From Streptomyces meridianus (GTDB lineage: Bacteria; Actinomycetota; Actinomycetes; Streptomycetales; Streptomycetaceae): a DNA stretch of 54,252 bases. Position numbers and translations under genes: made by a program. The notes under the pieces were generated by a model. It was not told where the DNA came from and ran no database searches. It was given only the letters and a program-made list of their open reading frames with translations. Positions 10,888 through 19,631 of the stretch are shown here, one piece after another. Location: contig NZ_JAMQGM010000036.1 in the NCBI RefSeq assembly GCF_023703325.1, forward strand, positions 1-54,252, in the 5' to 3' direction. Numbering within the stretch: the stretch's first letter is position 1; each line of letters opens with the position of its first letter.

Positions 10888-12990
10888 TCAGGGGCGTATG
10901 GACCTGACGGGCCACCAGGCACGGGAGCCGATGTCACGCACCAGTGCCGGCACCAGGAGCGACCGGACGACCAGGGTGTCGAGCAGCACGCCGAAGGCGA
11001 CGATGAAGGCGATCTGCGCCAGGAAGGCGAGCGGGATGACGACGAGCGCGGCGAAGGTGGCCGCGAGCACGACACCCGCGGAGGTGATCACGCCTCCGGT
11101 GGCGGTCAGTCCGCGCAGTGTTCCGGCGCGCGTTCCGTGCAGCAGTGCCTCCTCACGAACGCGCGTCATCAGGAAGATGTTGTAGTCGACGCCGAGTGCG
11201 ACGAGGAACACGAACCCGTAGAGCGGCACGGAGGCGTCGGTCCCGCCGAATCCGAGGAGATGGGTGAAGACGAGTGCCGAAACGCCCATCGTCGCACCGT
11301 AGTTGAGGGCGACGGTCGCCACGAGGAGCAGCGGCAGCAGCAGGCATCGCAGCAGGACCACCAGGATGACCAGGATGATCGCGAGAACCACCGGGATGAT
11401 GAGGTTCCGGTCGTGCACGGCCGTCTGCTGGGTGTCGTACTGCTGGGCGGTGTAGCCCCCGACCAGGGCGCCCGCTCCGGGCACGGCGTGCACCTCGTCG
11501 CGCAGCCGTACGACCGTCTCCTTCGCGGCATCGCTGTCGGCGGCGTCGCGCAGGGTCACGTTGACAAGGACCCGGCCGTCCACGACGACCGGCTCGGACC
11601 CGGGCCGGCCCGAGGCCGTCATGGGAACGGCTGTGGCGACGCCCTCGGTCTTCCGCGTCGCGGCGATCACCTCTGCCGCCCGGCCGGCGTCGGCGATGAC
11701 GACCGCCGGGTTGCCCGAGCCCCCGGGGAAGTGCTCGCCGAGCACGCGCTGGCCCTGCGCCGACGGTGCGTCGTTGATGAAGATCTCGTTCAGCGGGACG
11801 CCGCGGGCGTCGAGCGTGGGTGCGAAGGCCGCACCGGCGACGAGCAGGAGGAGGGTGGCCGCCCAGATGCGGCGGGGCCTGCGGTCGACGGCCCGCGCGA
11901 TGCGGGCCCACAGCCCGCGGCTCCCGGATTCTGCGGCGCCCTCGTCACCGTCGCCGGCCTGCAGCGTCCCGTGCCGCGGCCGGACCGGCCAGAAGGCGAC
12001 GGAGCCGAGCAGGGCGAGCACGGCCGGCAGGAAGGTGAGCGCGCTGAGCAGCGCGCAGGCGATGCCGATGGCGCCGACCGGACCGAGTGCACGGTTGTTG
12101 GTGAGGTTGCTCAGCAGCAGGGCGAGCAGGCCCAGTGCCACGGTCGCCGCGCTGGCGGTGATGGCGCCGAACGACCCGCGCACAGCGGCCCCGACGGCCC
12201 GGAACCGGTCCCCGTGCACCGCGAGTTCCTCGCGGAAGCGAGCCGTGAGCAGCAGGGCGTAGTCGGTCGCGGCGCCGATGACCAGGATGGAGAGGATGCC
12301 CTGGACCTGTCCGTCGACGCGCACCACGTCGCGCTCGGCCAGGTAATAGACGACGGCGCAGGCCAGGCCGAGCGCGAACACCGACCCGGTGATCACGACG
12401 ACGGGCAGCAGCACGCTGCGGTAGACGAGCAGCAGGATGAGCAGCACGACGCCGAGCGCCGCGCCGAGAAGGATCCCGTCGATCCCCGCGAACGCCTCGG
12501 ACAGATCCTTCTGGGCGGCTGCGGGGCCGGCGACGTGGACGTCCGTGCCCGGGACGTCCCGCGCCCCGGCCTCGATGCGCTCGACGGCCGGCCCGAGCTT
12601 CTTGCCGAGGTCCGCGCGGAGCTTGACGACCCCCTGGAGCGCCATGCCGTCCTCGGAGGGCAGCGGGGGCGAGACCTTTCCGGTGGCGCCGGGGACCTCG
12701 GCGGCCTCGGCGAGGGCGCGGGCTGCGGCCGCGCGCTGCTGCGCTGCGACGCTGCCGTCCCGGGCGACCCAGACGACGACGGCGGGCAGGGTGTCGGACG
12801 TCCGGAAGGAGTCCTGGAGGTCGTTGACGCGGGTGGATTCGGCGCTCTGCGGCAGGAACGCCGCCCGGTCGTTGGTGGAGACCTCCCCGAGCTTGCCCGC
12901 GAAGGGGCCCAGTGCTCCGCCGATGCCCAGCCAGACGGCGAGCAGGAGCAGGGGGAGCAGCCATCGCAGACGGCTTGCCGCGGGTTTCAT
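10888..12990 (-). CDS. MMPL/RND-family membrane transporter
   Basis: 700 residues, ATG at 12990 with GGAGGA 5-10 nt upstream. Two MMPL repeats are visible. Each has a TM helix plus a large extracytoplasmic loop, followed by a block of five helices (first block about residues 175-330 with GILLGAALGVVLLILLLVYRS; second about 530-690 with ILVILVVLLRCLLLP). Conserved ATDYALLLTARFREEL and GVDYNIFLMTRVREE carry the Asp-Tyr pairs used for proton relay in MmpL proteins. Likely exports a lipid or hydrophobic compound using the proton gradient. It is divergent from the MarR gene with a 23-bp palindrome between them, so repression by that MarR is very likely (inference). Confidence 0.93.
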   Translation of the reverse strand: MKPAASRLRWLLPLLLLAVWLGIGGALGPFAGKLGEVSTNDRAAFLPQSAESTRVNDLQDSFRTSDTLPAVVVWVARDGSVAAQQRAAAARALAEAAEVPGATGKVSPPLPSEDGMALQGVVKLRADLGKKLGPAVERIEAGARDVPGTDVHVAGPAAAQKDLSEAFAGIDGILLGAALGVVLLILLLVYRSVLLPVVVITGSVFALGLACAVVYYLAERDVVRVDGQVQGILSILVIGAATDYALLLTARFREELAVHGDRFRAVGAAVRGSFGAITASAATVALGLLALLLSNLTNNRALGPVGAIGIACALLSALTFLPAVLALLGSVAFWPVRPRHGTLQAGDGDEGAAESGSRGLWARIARAVDRRPRRIWAATLLLLVAGAAFAPTLDARGVPLNEIFINDAPSAQGQRVLGEHFPGGSGNPAVVIADAGRAAEVIAATRKTEGVATAVPMTASGRPGSEPVVVDGRVLVNVTLRDAADSDAAKETVVRLRDEVHAVPGAGALVGGYTAQQYDTQQTAVHDRNLIIPVVLAIILVILVVLLRCLLLPLLLVATVALNYGATMGVSALVFTHLLGFGGTDASVPLYGFVFLVALGVDYNIFLMTRVREEALLHGTRAGTLRGLTATGGVITSAGVVLAATFAALVVIPLAFLAQIAFIVAFGVLLDTLVVRSLLVPALVRDIGSRAWWPVRSIRP

Positions 12991-13037
12991 CCGTTCCTCC
13001 GAGCGGTCGCAGTTGTGTCGCGTCTTCCTCGCACCTA

Positions 13038-13060
13038 GAAACCTTAATCATTAAGATTTC
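13038..13060. promoter_or_regulatory. MarR operator: 23-bp palindrome
   Basis: Arms AAACCTTAAT (13039-13048) and ATTAAGATTT (13050-13059) around a single central base, with one mismatched pair and an extra G-C pair at 13038/13060. It is strikingly AT-rich in a GC-rich genome and lies 47 bp from the MMPL start and 13 bp from the MarR start. The core CTTAAT-C-ATTAAG fits MarR-type sites. Confidence 0.85.
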
Positions 13061-13061
13061 G

Positions 13062-13067
13062 TACTCT
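13062..13067 (+). promoter_or_regulatory. Leaderless -10 box (TACTCT) of MarR gene
   Basis: TACTCT ends 6 nt before the GTG at 13074, and no ribosome site exists between. The operator sits immediately upstream, so binding would block polymerase, consistent with autoregulation. Confidence 0.55.
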
Positions 13068-13073
13068 TGACGG

Positions 13074-13583
13074 GTGCCATCTACCGATCTGCAGGCGTTC
13101 GCCGTCCTGCTGCGCCGGATGAACGCCGAGTTCACCCGGATCGCCCACGAGTTCGCCCGCTCACACCGGCTTCACCCCACCGACGTGCAGGCACTCGTCG
13201 AGATCCTGGACGGCAGGAAGGCCGAGGCCTTGGCGGAGGGGCGTGAGGTCTCGCCGGAACCCGAGCCGGTCACCCCCGGGCTGCTCGCCGAGCGGCTCAA
13301 CCTCACCTCGGGGGCCGTCACCGCCTGCCTGGGCCGCCTGGAGCGGGCGGGCCACGTACGGCGGGAACGCGATGCGATGGACCGCCGTGTGGTCCATGTC
13401 CACTACGAGCTGAGGGGAATGGAGGTGGCCCGCGAGTTCTTCGCGCCCCTGGCCCGCGGCACCGAGAGCGCGCTGCACCGCTTCGACGGCGGCGAGCTCG
13501 AGGTGGTCGCCCGGTTCCTCGCCGCCATGAACGAGGAACTGACGGCCGTACGGGCGTCCGCGGAGGCCGAGCCTCCGGAGTGA
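13074..13583 (+). CDS. MarR family transcriptional regulator
   Basis: 169 residues with a GTG start. Winged helix-turn-helix about residues 35-110: HRLHPTDVQALVEIL, then VTPGLLAERLNLTSGAVTACLGRLERAGHVRRERDAMDRRVVHVHY, the recognition helix and wing typical of MarR. About 20 residues (GRKAEALAEGREVSPEPEP) are inserted before the recognition region, making it longer than a standard MarR. The C-terminal helix provides dimerisation. It probably represses the divergent MMPL transporter and itself through the palindrome at 13038-13060, with release by a transported or toxic compound (inference). A short hairpin (CGGCGG/CCGCCG at 13609-13625) may end its transcript. Confidence 0.92.
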   Translation: MPSTDLQAFAVLLRRMNAEFTRIAHEFARSHRLHPTDVQALVEILDGRKAEALAEGREVSPEPEPVTPGLLAERLNLTSGAVTACLGRLERAGHVRRERDAMDRRVVHVHYELRGMEVAREFFAPLARGTESALHRFDGGELEVVARFLAAMNEELTAVRASAEAEPPE

Positions 13584-13829
13584 CGCCGGGTGCCGCGACC
13601 GTCACCGCCGGCGGAACTCCCGCCGCATCCGCACCTGCTGTACCGCGCGTCTCCCGGCGGGTCACGGAATTCCGTACCGTGGTGCGGGGACGTGCGGCCC
13701 TCCCCCGGCGGCGCATCAACACCGCGGCCGAGGGTATCCGCCGGGAACCCGGAAAGCAGCCGCGGGCAGGTACGTCACGGTGACGCGCGGCCGAATCGCG
13801 GACGAAAAGCAACGGCCTCGGGATGCTCA

Positions 13830-15065
13830 ATGTCGATGCATGGTGCACTGCGCAAGCACAGGGCGGACCTGGAGAACGAGTGGGCGCGGCTGGTGCCCGG
13901 CCCCCGCACGCCGCAAAGCCTCCCCGTCGCCGGCACGGCGCTGCGTCCCGAGGTGACCGAGTCCTGGATGCGCTCGCTGGGCAGGGTGGACCCCGCCACG
14001 GACAGCGCCCCGGTGACGGACGGGGGGCGGGTGGGCCCCGGGTGGCCGGGGTCGCCGTTGCGGAACGCCGTCGGGAGGGTCGCCGGGGAACTGCGGAGCA
14101 TCGCCGACGACGCCGGTTTCGTCGCCGCGGTCACCGACGAGACGGGAACCATCCAGTGGACCTGCGGTGGCCGGGTGATGCGGCGGCGGGCGGAGCGCGT
14201 GAACTTCGCCCCGGGCGGCCGGTGGGACGAAGGGGCGATGGGCACCAACGCGCTCTCGCTCGCCCTGCTCACCGGCCGCCCGAGCTCGGTGTTCTCGGCG
14301 GAGCACCTGGTCGCCGCGCTGCACGGCTGGGTCTGCTACTGCGCGCCCGTCCGCGGACCGGGCGGGCGGATCCTCGGCGTGCTGGACCTGTCGACGACCT
14401 GGGACCGGTCCCATCCGCTGGCGATGTCGACGGTGCGCAGCGTGGTGTCGACGATGGAGGCCGCGTTGCGGGAGAACGGCGGTGCGTCCCCGCAGGCCGG
14501 ATTGCCGCTGCTGGTGCGGTGCCTGGGCCGGGAGGAAGTGATCAGTGACGGGAGCATGCTGCACCTGCCGCCGCGTCAACAGGAGATCCTGACGCTGCTC
14601 GCCCTGAACCCGGAGGGCCTCGGATCCGAGCAGCTTCGCTGGGCGCTCTACGGGGAGCGTCCGGTGAGCTCGTCCACCTTCAAGGCGGAGGTGTCCCATC
14701 TGCGGCGGGCCCTCGGCGGCGCCATCACACCCCGGCGCTACACCCTGACCGCTGCGGTGGACTGCGATGCCGTCGAGGTGCTGCGCGCGCTGGGCCGGGG
14801 CGACACCACCACGGCCGTCCGCCTGTACCGGGGGCCGCTGCTGCCGCGGTCGCAGGCGCCGGGAATCGCCGAGTGGCGTGAACAGTTGGCGGTCGGCGTG
14901 CGTGAGGCGGTACTGGCGAGCTCGCGTGCCGAGCACGCGCTGCGGCTGGGGGAGCACGCACCCTTCGACACGGAGATCCACGAGCACGCACTGCGGCTGC
15001 TCGGCCCCGAGGACGTGCGCCGGGCGGTGGCGGCGGGCCGGTTGAGCACCGCGTTGCACGACTGA
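13830..15065 (+). CDS. GAF-domain, OmpR-like winged-helix transcriptional regulator
   Basis: 411 residues from ATG 13830 (ATG 13836 is also possible; only a weak GGGA lies upstream). The N-terminal 85-215 region is a GAF sensor like that of AcoR/acetoin regulators (DDAGFVAAVTDETGTIQW ... NFAPGGRWDEGAMGTNALSL ... GWVCYCAPVRGPGGRILGVL). Residues about 245-312 are a winged helix (LPPRQQEILTLLAL ... SSSTFKAEVSHLRRAL ... RRYTL). The sigma-54 AAA+ domain of true AcoR proteins is absent. A C-terminal helical tail follows. Homologues of this layout commonly accompany aldehyde dehydrogenase/DUF779 pairs (from memory). Here that pair lies 2.4 kb downstream, beyond the ABC genes, so it is the likely target. 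Confidence 0.85.
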   Translation: MSMHGALRKHRADLENEWARLVPGPRTPQSLPVAGTALRPEVTESWMRSLGRVDPATDSAPVTDGGRVGPGWPGSPLRNAVGRVAGELRSIADDAGFVAAVTDETGTIQWTCGGRVMRRRAERVNFAPGGRWDEGAMGTNALSLALLTGRPSSVFSAEHLVAALHGWVCYCAPVRGPGGRILGVLDLSTTWDRSHPLAMSTVRSVVSTMEAALRENGGASPQAGLPLLVRCLGREEVISDGSMLHLPPRQQEILTLLALNPEGLGSEQLRWALYGERPVSSSTFKAEVSHLRRALGGAITPRRYTLTAAVDCDAVEVLRALGRGDTTTAVRLYRGPLLPRSQAPGIAEWREQLAVGVREAVLASSRAEHALRLGEHAPFDTEIHEHALRLLGPEDVRRAVAAGRLSTALHD

Positions 15066-15196
15066 TCGCGGGTCCCCGGCCCGAGAGGTGACGGACCGAG
15101 CGGTCGCGAACTCCGACACCACGAGCAGCCCGATGCCGGGCCACTGAGCACTTCCGAAGACGTCGACCGGTGGCCTCGCGCCGGTGGACGCCGGCA

Positions 15197-16096
15197 TCAG
15201 GACAGCACCCGGCGGCGGAAGTTGCGCAGCCCCAGCCCGAGGAAGAGGGCGCAGAACAGCACCAGCACCGGGTAGATGATCCACAGATGCATGTGGGAGA
15301 TGTCGGTGAATGCCGCCCGCATGCCCTCGCTGATGTAGATCAGCGGGTTCACGAGCACCAGGGTCTGGAGCCAGTGGAATCCGCCGATGTCGACCAGGGA
15401 CAGCTTGGTCCACTGGTAGTAGGTGCCACCGAGAAAGACCAGCGGAAGAATCACGAAGCCGAACATGACTCCGATGTTCCGCGGTTCGAAGGAGGTTCCG
15501 AGGAAGAGTCCGAGTGCGGTCATCGCGAGACACGACAAGGGGATCAGGGTGACCGCGGTCCACCAGTGGATCCTCAGGTCCGGGTGGACCCCGGGTGCGT
15601 GGACCACCGCGGCGATCGGCAGCACGATGACGGCCGAGATCAGCCCCTGGGCCGCGCCGGAGAGGACCCGCGCCAGGGCCACCAGCCAGATCGGGCAGGG
15701 AGCCTGCACCCGGTCCTCGATCTCCCGGGTGTAGCCGAACTCCTGGGACATCTGAATGGCGACCGACTGGATGCCCTGGAACATGATCGCGACGGCGACG
15801 ACACCGGGGACCAGGACGGTGGCGAATGCGGATTCACCGCGCGCCCCGCCGGAGGAACCGATGCCCTGCCCGATCGAGGGGAAGACGTAGAGGAACACGA
15901 ACACCAGCAGGAACGGCTGCATGACGGTACGGCCCACGAATTCGCCGAAGTTCTTTCTCAGCACGGTCAGGTCCCGCTGGACGAGAGCCGAGAGTGCGGC
16001 ACGGCTGGAGGACATCACGGACCGCCCCGGTGGCGTGGGGCGTTGCCGCGGCGCAGGGTCCACGGGCCGGGAGGGCGTCGGGGAGCCGGAAGACAT
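15197..16096 (-). CDS. ABC-2 type transporter permease
   Basis: 299 residues with six hydrophobic helices after a Pro-rich cytoplasmic N-terminus. LVQRDLTVLRKNFGEFVGRT, QSVAIQMSQEFGYTREIEDRVQAPCPIWLV and LVNPLIYISEGMRAAF are typical of DrrB/NodJ-like ABC-2 permeases. Its ATG (16096-16094) shares one base with the TGA of the ATPase gene (TGATG), so the two are translationally coupled and form one exporter. Drug, lipid or polymer export is possible; the substrate is unknown. The end converges on the GAF-regulator gene with 131 bp between. Confidence 0.9.
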   Translation of the reverse strand: MSSGSPTPSRPVDPAPRQRPTPPGRSVMSSSRAALSALVQRDLTVLRKNFGEFVGRTVMQPFLLVFVFLYVFPSIGQGIGSSGGARGESAFATVLVPGVVAVAIMFQGIQSVAIQMSQEFGYTREIEDRVQAPCPIWLVALARVLSGAAQGLISAVIVLPIAAVVHAPGVHPDLRIHWWTAVTLIPLSCLAMTALGLFLGTSFEPRNIGVMFGFVILPLVFLGGTYYQWTKLSLVDIGGFHWLQTLVLVNPLIYISEGMRAAFTDISHMHLWIIYPVLVLFCALFLGLGLRNFRRRVLS

Positions 16097-17094
16097 CAGT
16101 CCCTGAGCTCCTTTCCCGTGAGGCTGATGAACACGGTCTCCAGCGTGCTCTCGGTGATCGAGAGGTCGACGAGGTCGAAACCGCCCCGTTCGGCGCTGGC
16201 GACGACCTGGGGCAGGAGCCGGTCGTTCCCCTTGACCTGGAGTTCCACCCCGCCCTCGAGCAGCCGGGTGCGCACCACGTCGGGGATGTCGTGGCCGAGC
16301 CGGCTCGCCAGTTCCTCCGGCCGGCCGGAGGTGGCCACCGTGACGATGGTGTCGGCTCCCAGGCTCTGCTTGAGTTCGGTGGGAGTGCCGAGGGCGAGAA
16401 TCCGGCCGTGGTCGATGATCGCCACCCGGTCGCAGAGATGGTCCGCCTCCTCCATGTTGTGCGTCGTGAGCAGGATCGTCTGCCCCTCGTGGATCAACTG
16501 GTCGAGCGTTTCCCAGAGAGCCAGCCTGCTCTGCGGGTCCAGACCGGCGGTCGGCTCGTCGAGGAAGAGGACGGTCGGACGGTGGAAGACCGCTCGTGCC
16601 AGCATCAGCCGCTGCGCCATGCCCCCGGACAGGTCGTACACGGAGGAGTCGGCCCATCGCGAGAGGCGGAACTGGCCGAGCAGTTCGTCGGCTCTCCTTC
16701 CCGACTCACGGCGGGGGAAGCCGAACAGGAGCCCGTGGAAGAAGAGGTTCTCCCGCACCGTCAGCGCCCTGTCCAGGGTGTTCTGCTGGGACACCACGGC
16801 GATGTGCTGCTTGGCCGACGTGGGTCTGTGCACCACGTCCACTCCCGCGACACGAACGGTTCCGGCGGTGGGAACCACGCGGGTGGTCAGCATTCCGACC
16901 GTCGTGGTCTTTCCCGCACCGTTGGGACCGAGCAGTCCGAAGATCTCCCCGCGGCTCACACGCAGGTCGAGGCCGTCCACCGCCAGGAAGTCGGCCTTCG
17001 GGTACCTCTTGGTCAGGCCGGACGCGACGATCGCAGCGTCGATGGCGGGGCGCGGTGAGGACCGTCCCTCGGTGACACCGCTGTCCGGCTTCAT
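16096..17094 (-). CDS. ABC transporter ATP-binding protein, DrrA-like
   Basis: 332 residues, ATG at 17094 after GAGGGATGG. Walker A GPNGAGKTT, Q-loop VSQQNTLDRALTVRENL, signature LSGGMAQRL, Walker B VLFLDEPTAGLD and H-loop TTHNMEEAD are all intact. A C-terminal DUF4162-like regulatory domain (about 235-332) ends with ESTLETVFISLTGKELRD, as in DrrA. A 20-30 residue Ser/Pro-rich N-terminal extension precedes the ATPase core. It pairs with the overlapping permease gene. The aldehyde dehydrogenase gene is divergent, 415 bp away. Confidence 0.93.
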   Translation of the reverse strand: MKPDSGVTEGRSSPRPAIDAAIVASGLTKRYPKADFLAVDGLDLRVSRGEIFGLLGPNGAGKTTTVGMLTTRVVPTAGTVRVAGVDVVHRPTSAKQHIAVVSQQNTLDRALTVRENLFFHGLLFGFPRRESGRRADELLGQFRLSRWADSSVYDLSGGMAQRLMLARAVFHRPTVLFLDEPTAGLDPQSRLALWETLDQLIHEGQTILLTTHNMEEADHLCDRVAIIDHGRILALGTPTELKQSLGADTIVTVATSGRPEELASRLGHDIPDVVRTRLLEGGVELQVKGNDRLLPQVVASAERGGFDLVDLSITESTLETVFISLTGKELRD

Positions 17095-17509
17095 CCGCCA
17101 TCCCTCGAGTCCGTGCCCCGGGCAGCCACTCGACGGGGCGGGGCCGGCCTTCACGCGACGGCGGCGGCCGGGCCCGGCCGCCTGTGACCACGGCCGGCCG
17201 GTGCCGGTGGCGGTCCTGCCACCCACCAGTCGACCACCGTGACGGCGGCTCCGCATCCCGGACGGGGCGCTCCCGGCTCCCCTGTGCGCCCGCACCGGTG
17301 CGCGGTCGCGGGGCCCGGACCGGATGCCCGTCACGGGATCCGCCCGGGCCGCCATGCACCCCGTCGGCGCGGCGGGCGGTCCCGCGCCGTGCCGAGCAGC
17401 CACCCGGCGACGGTCACCAACCTTTCGCCAACCTCGGGCTGCCACGGTGTGCGGTGCGGCGGTCGTCCGGCCGCCGCGGGACACCCCACGCATCCGAAGG
17501 AGCCGCAGC
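17095..17509. other. Divergent intergenic region ABC exporter / aldehyde dehydrogenase
   Basis: 415 bp that must carry both promoters. No gene is seen. A 6-bp inverted repeat (GGTGGC/GCCACC, about 17205-17222) is the only symmetric element noticed. A binding site for the GAF regulator probably lies here but cannot be identified by eye. Confidence 0.5.
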
Positions 17510-19027
17510 ATGATGTACGCGCAGCCGGGTACCGAAGGAAGCATCGTCAGCTTCGGCCGGCGCTACGACAACTTCATCGGCGGCGACTGGGTCGCCCCGG
17601 TCGAGGGCGAGTACTTCGAGAATCCCTCGCCCGTCACGGGTGAGGTGTTCTGCGAGGTCGCCCGCTCGACCGCCGCGGACATCGAACTCGCCCTGGACGC
17701 GGCACACTCGGCCGCCGGCTCGTGGAACCGGACGTCCGCCACCGAACGCTCGGTCCTCCTCAACAGGATCGCGGACCGGATCGAGGAGAACCTCGAAATG
17801 CTGGCCGTGGCCGAGACCTGGGAGAACGGGAAGCCGGTCCGCGAAACGCTCGCGGCCGACCTTCCGCTGGCCGTCGACCACTTCCGCTACTTCGCCGGAG
17901 TGGTGCGGGCCCAGGAGGGCAGCATCGCCGAGATCGACGCGGACACGGTCGCCTACCACTTCCACGAGCCGCTGGGCGTGGTCGGCCAGATCATCCCCTG
18001 GAACTTCCCGATCCTGATGGCGACCTGGAAACTCGCTCCCGCACTGGCGGCGGGCAACTGCGTCGTGATCAAACCCGCCGAGCAGACCCCGGTCAGCCTG
18101 CTGAAGCTCATCGAACTGATCGCCGACCTGCTGCCGCCGGGTGTGGTCAACGTGGTCAACGGCTTCGGTGCGGAAGCCGGCAAGCCGCTCGCCTCCAGCC
18201 CCCGGGTGGCCAAGGTGGCGTTCACCGGTGAGACCACGACCGGCCGCCTGATCATGCAGTACGCGAGTGAGAACATCATCCCGGTCACACTGGAGCTCGG
18301 CGGGAAGAGCCCGAACATCTTCCTGCCCGACGTCACGGAGGCCGACGACGACTTCCTCGACAAGGCGGTCGAGGGCTTCGTGATGTTCGCGCTCAACCAG
18401 GGGGAGGTGTGCACCTGCCCGTCCCGGGCCCTGATCCACTCGTCGGTCTACGACGAGTTCATGAGCCGGTGCATCGCCCGGACCGAGGCGATCACCCGCG
18501 GCAACCCGCTGGACCCGGCCACCATGATCGGCGCGCAGGCCAGCAACGACCAGTACGAGAAGATCCTCTCCTACATCGACATCGGCAAGCGGGAGGGTGC
18601 GGAGATCCTCACCGGAGGCTCACCGCGCACGGTCGAGGGGCTGGAGAACGGCTTCTACATCGAGCCCACCGTCTTCCGCGGCAGCAACGACATGAGGATC
18701 TTCCAGGAGGAGATCTTCGGCCCGGTGGTCTCCGTCACCACGTTCGACTCGGTGGACGAGGCGCTGAAGATCGCCAACGACACCCTGTACGGACTGGGTG
18801 CGGGCGTCTGGACCCGGGACGGCAACACCGCCTACCGCCTCGGCCGCGAGATCAAGGCCGGACGGGTCTGGACGAACTGCTACCACGCCTATCCCGCACA
18901 CGCGGCATTCGGCGGATACAAGAAGTCGGGCATCGGGCGTGAGAACCACCGGATGATGCTCGACCACTACCAGCAGACGAAGAACCTGCTGGTGAGCTAC
19001 TCGGCGAAGAAGCTCGGATTCTTCTGA
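17510..19027 (+). CDS. NAD-dependent aldehyde dehydrogenase, AcoD/ExaC-like
   Basis: 505 residues. ATG at 17510 is 7 nt after GAAGGAG (17496-17502). The full family layout is visible: IIPWNFPILM, FTGETTTGRLIM, catalytic Glu262 in LELGGKSPNIF, catalytic Cys301 in NQGEVCTCPSR, and late QEEIFGPVVSV and FGGYKKSGIGREN. Length and motifs match the acetaldehyde/chloroacetaldehyde dehydrogenase group (oxidation of a short aldehyde to the acid with NAD+). The DUF779 gene starts at its stop codon, a well-known pairing for this subgroup. The strong hairpin after DUF779 closes the operon. The GAF regulator upstream is the probable controller. Confidence 0.95.
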   Translation: MMYAQPGTEGSIVSFGRRYDNFIGGDWVAPVEGEYFENPSPVTGEVFCEVARSTAADIELALDAAHSAAGSWNRTSATERSVLLNRIADRIEENLEMLAVAETWENGKPVRETLAADLPLAVDHFRYFAGVVRAQEGSIAEIDADTVAYHFHEPLGVVGQIIPWNFPILMATWKLAPALAAGNCVVIKPAEQTPVSLLKLIELIADLLPPGVVNVVNGFGAEAGKPLASSPRVAKVAFTGETTTGRLIMQYASENIIPVTLELGGKSPNIFLPDVTEADDDFLDKAVEGFVMFALNQGEVCTCPSRALIHSSVYDEFMSRCIARTEAITRGNPLDPATMIGAQASNDQYEKILSYIDIGKREGAEILTGGSPRTVEGLENGFYIEPTVFRGSNDMRIFQEEIFGPVVSVTTFDSVDEALKIANDTLYGLGAGVWTRDGNTAYRLGREIKAGRVWTNCYHAYPAHAAFGGYKKSGIGRENHRMMLDHYQQTKNLLVSYSAKKLGFF

Positions 19028-19443
19028 TGGACGACCGGACCGAGCGCGTACGGCTGACGGCCGAGGCGGAGGCCCTGCTGCACCGGCTCGCATCGCGGCA
19101 CGGCCCGCTGATGTTCCATCAGTCCGGCGGTTGCTGCGACGGCAGCGCGCCGATGTGTTATCCGCGGGGCGAGTTCCGGGTCGGGTCCTCGGACGTGCTC
19201 CTCGGACGGGTCGTCGGGGAGACGCCCTTCTGGATGAGCTCCGACCAGTACGGCTACTGGCGGCACACCCACCTCACCGTGGACGTGGTCAAGGGCCGGG
19301 GCAGTGGTTTCTCCCTGGAAGCCCCCGAGGGAGTGAGGTTCCTGATCCGGTCGCGGCTCCTGACCGACGAGGAGAGCGAACGGATCGCCGCCGAACCACC
19401 TTTGGCCACGGGGGCGGACCATCCCGACGGTACGGCCGGCTGA
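19027..19443 (+). CDS. DUF779 protein, aldehyde dehydrogenase partner
   Basis: 138 residues, its ATG sharing one base with the dehydrogenase stop (TGATG). It matches DUF779 over almost its whole length: LMFHQSGGCCDGSAPMCYP near the start, with a Cys-Cys pair and a third Cys that could bind metal, then DVLLGRV, FWMSSDQYGYWRHTHLTVDV and GRGSGFSLEAPEG. Its function is not established; proteins of this family almost always sit beside ALDHs of this type, suggesting an accessory or maturation role (inference). About 20 extra residues at the C-terminus look disordered. Confidence 0.9.
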   Translation: MDDRTERVRLTAEAEALLHRLASRHGPLMFHQSGGCCDGSAPMCYPRGEFRVGSSDVLLGRVVGETPFWMSSDQYGYWRHTHLTVDVVKGRGSGFSLEAPEGVRFLIRSRLLTDEESERIAAEPPLATGADHPDGTAG

Positions 19444-19472
19444 CACCGGCGGGGCCGTCCCACCGGCCCTCC

Positions 19473-19520
19473 GGCACGGGCCCGGGCACGGGCAGTACGA
19501 GCCGTGCCCGGGCCCGCGCC
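19473..19520 (+). terminator. Strong terminator after aldehyde dehydrogenase operon
   Basis: 19-bp stem with one mismatch: left arm 19473-19491, right arm 19502-19520, 10-nt loop, 29 nt after the DUF779 stop. It separates the aldehyde dehydrogenase unit from the glycerol genes. Confidence 0.75.
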
Positions 19521-19631
19521 GATCCGGGGTACCCGAACGGCGGTACTTCCCGGGCGCCACGGGCCGTCCCGCTTGACGATGGGCGAGATGGGCCGTCACG
19601 GCTCAGCCGAATCGTCGGAAGTGGGAAGACC

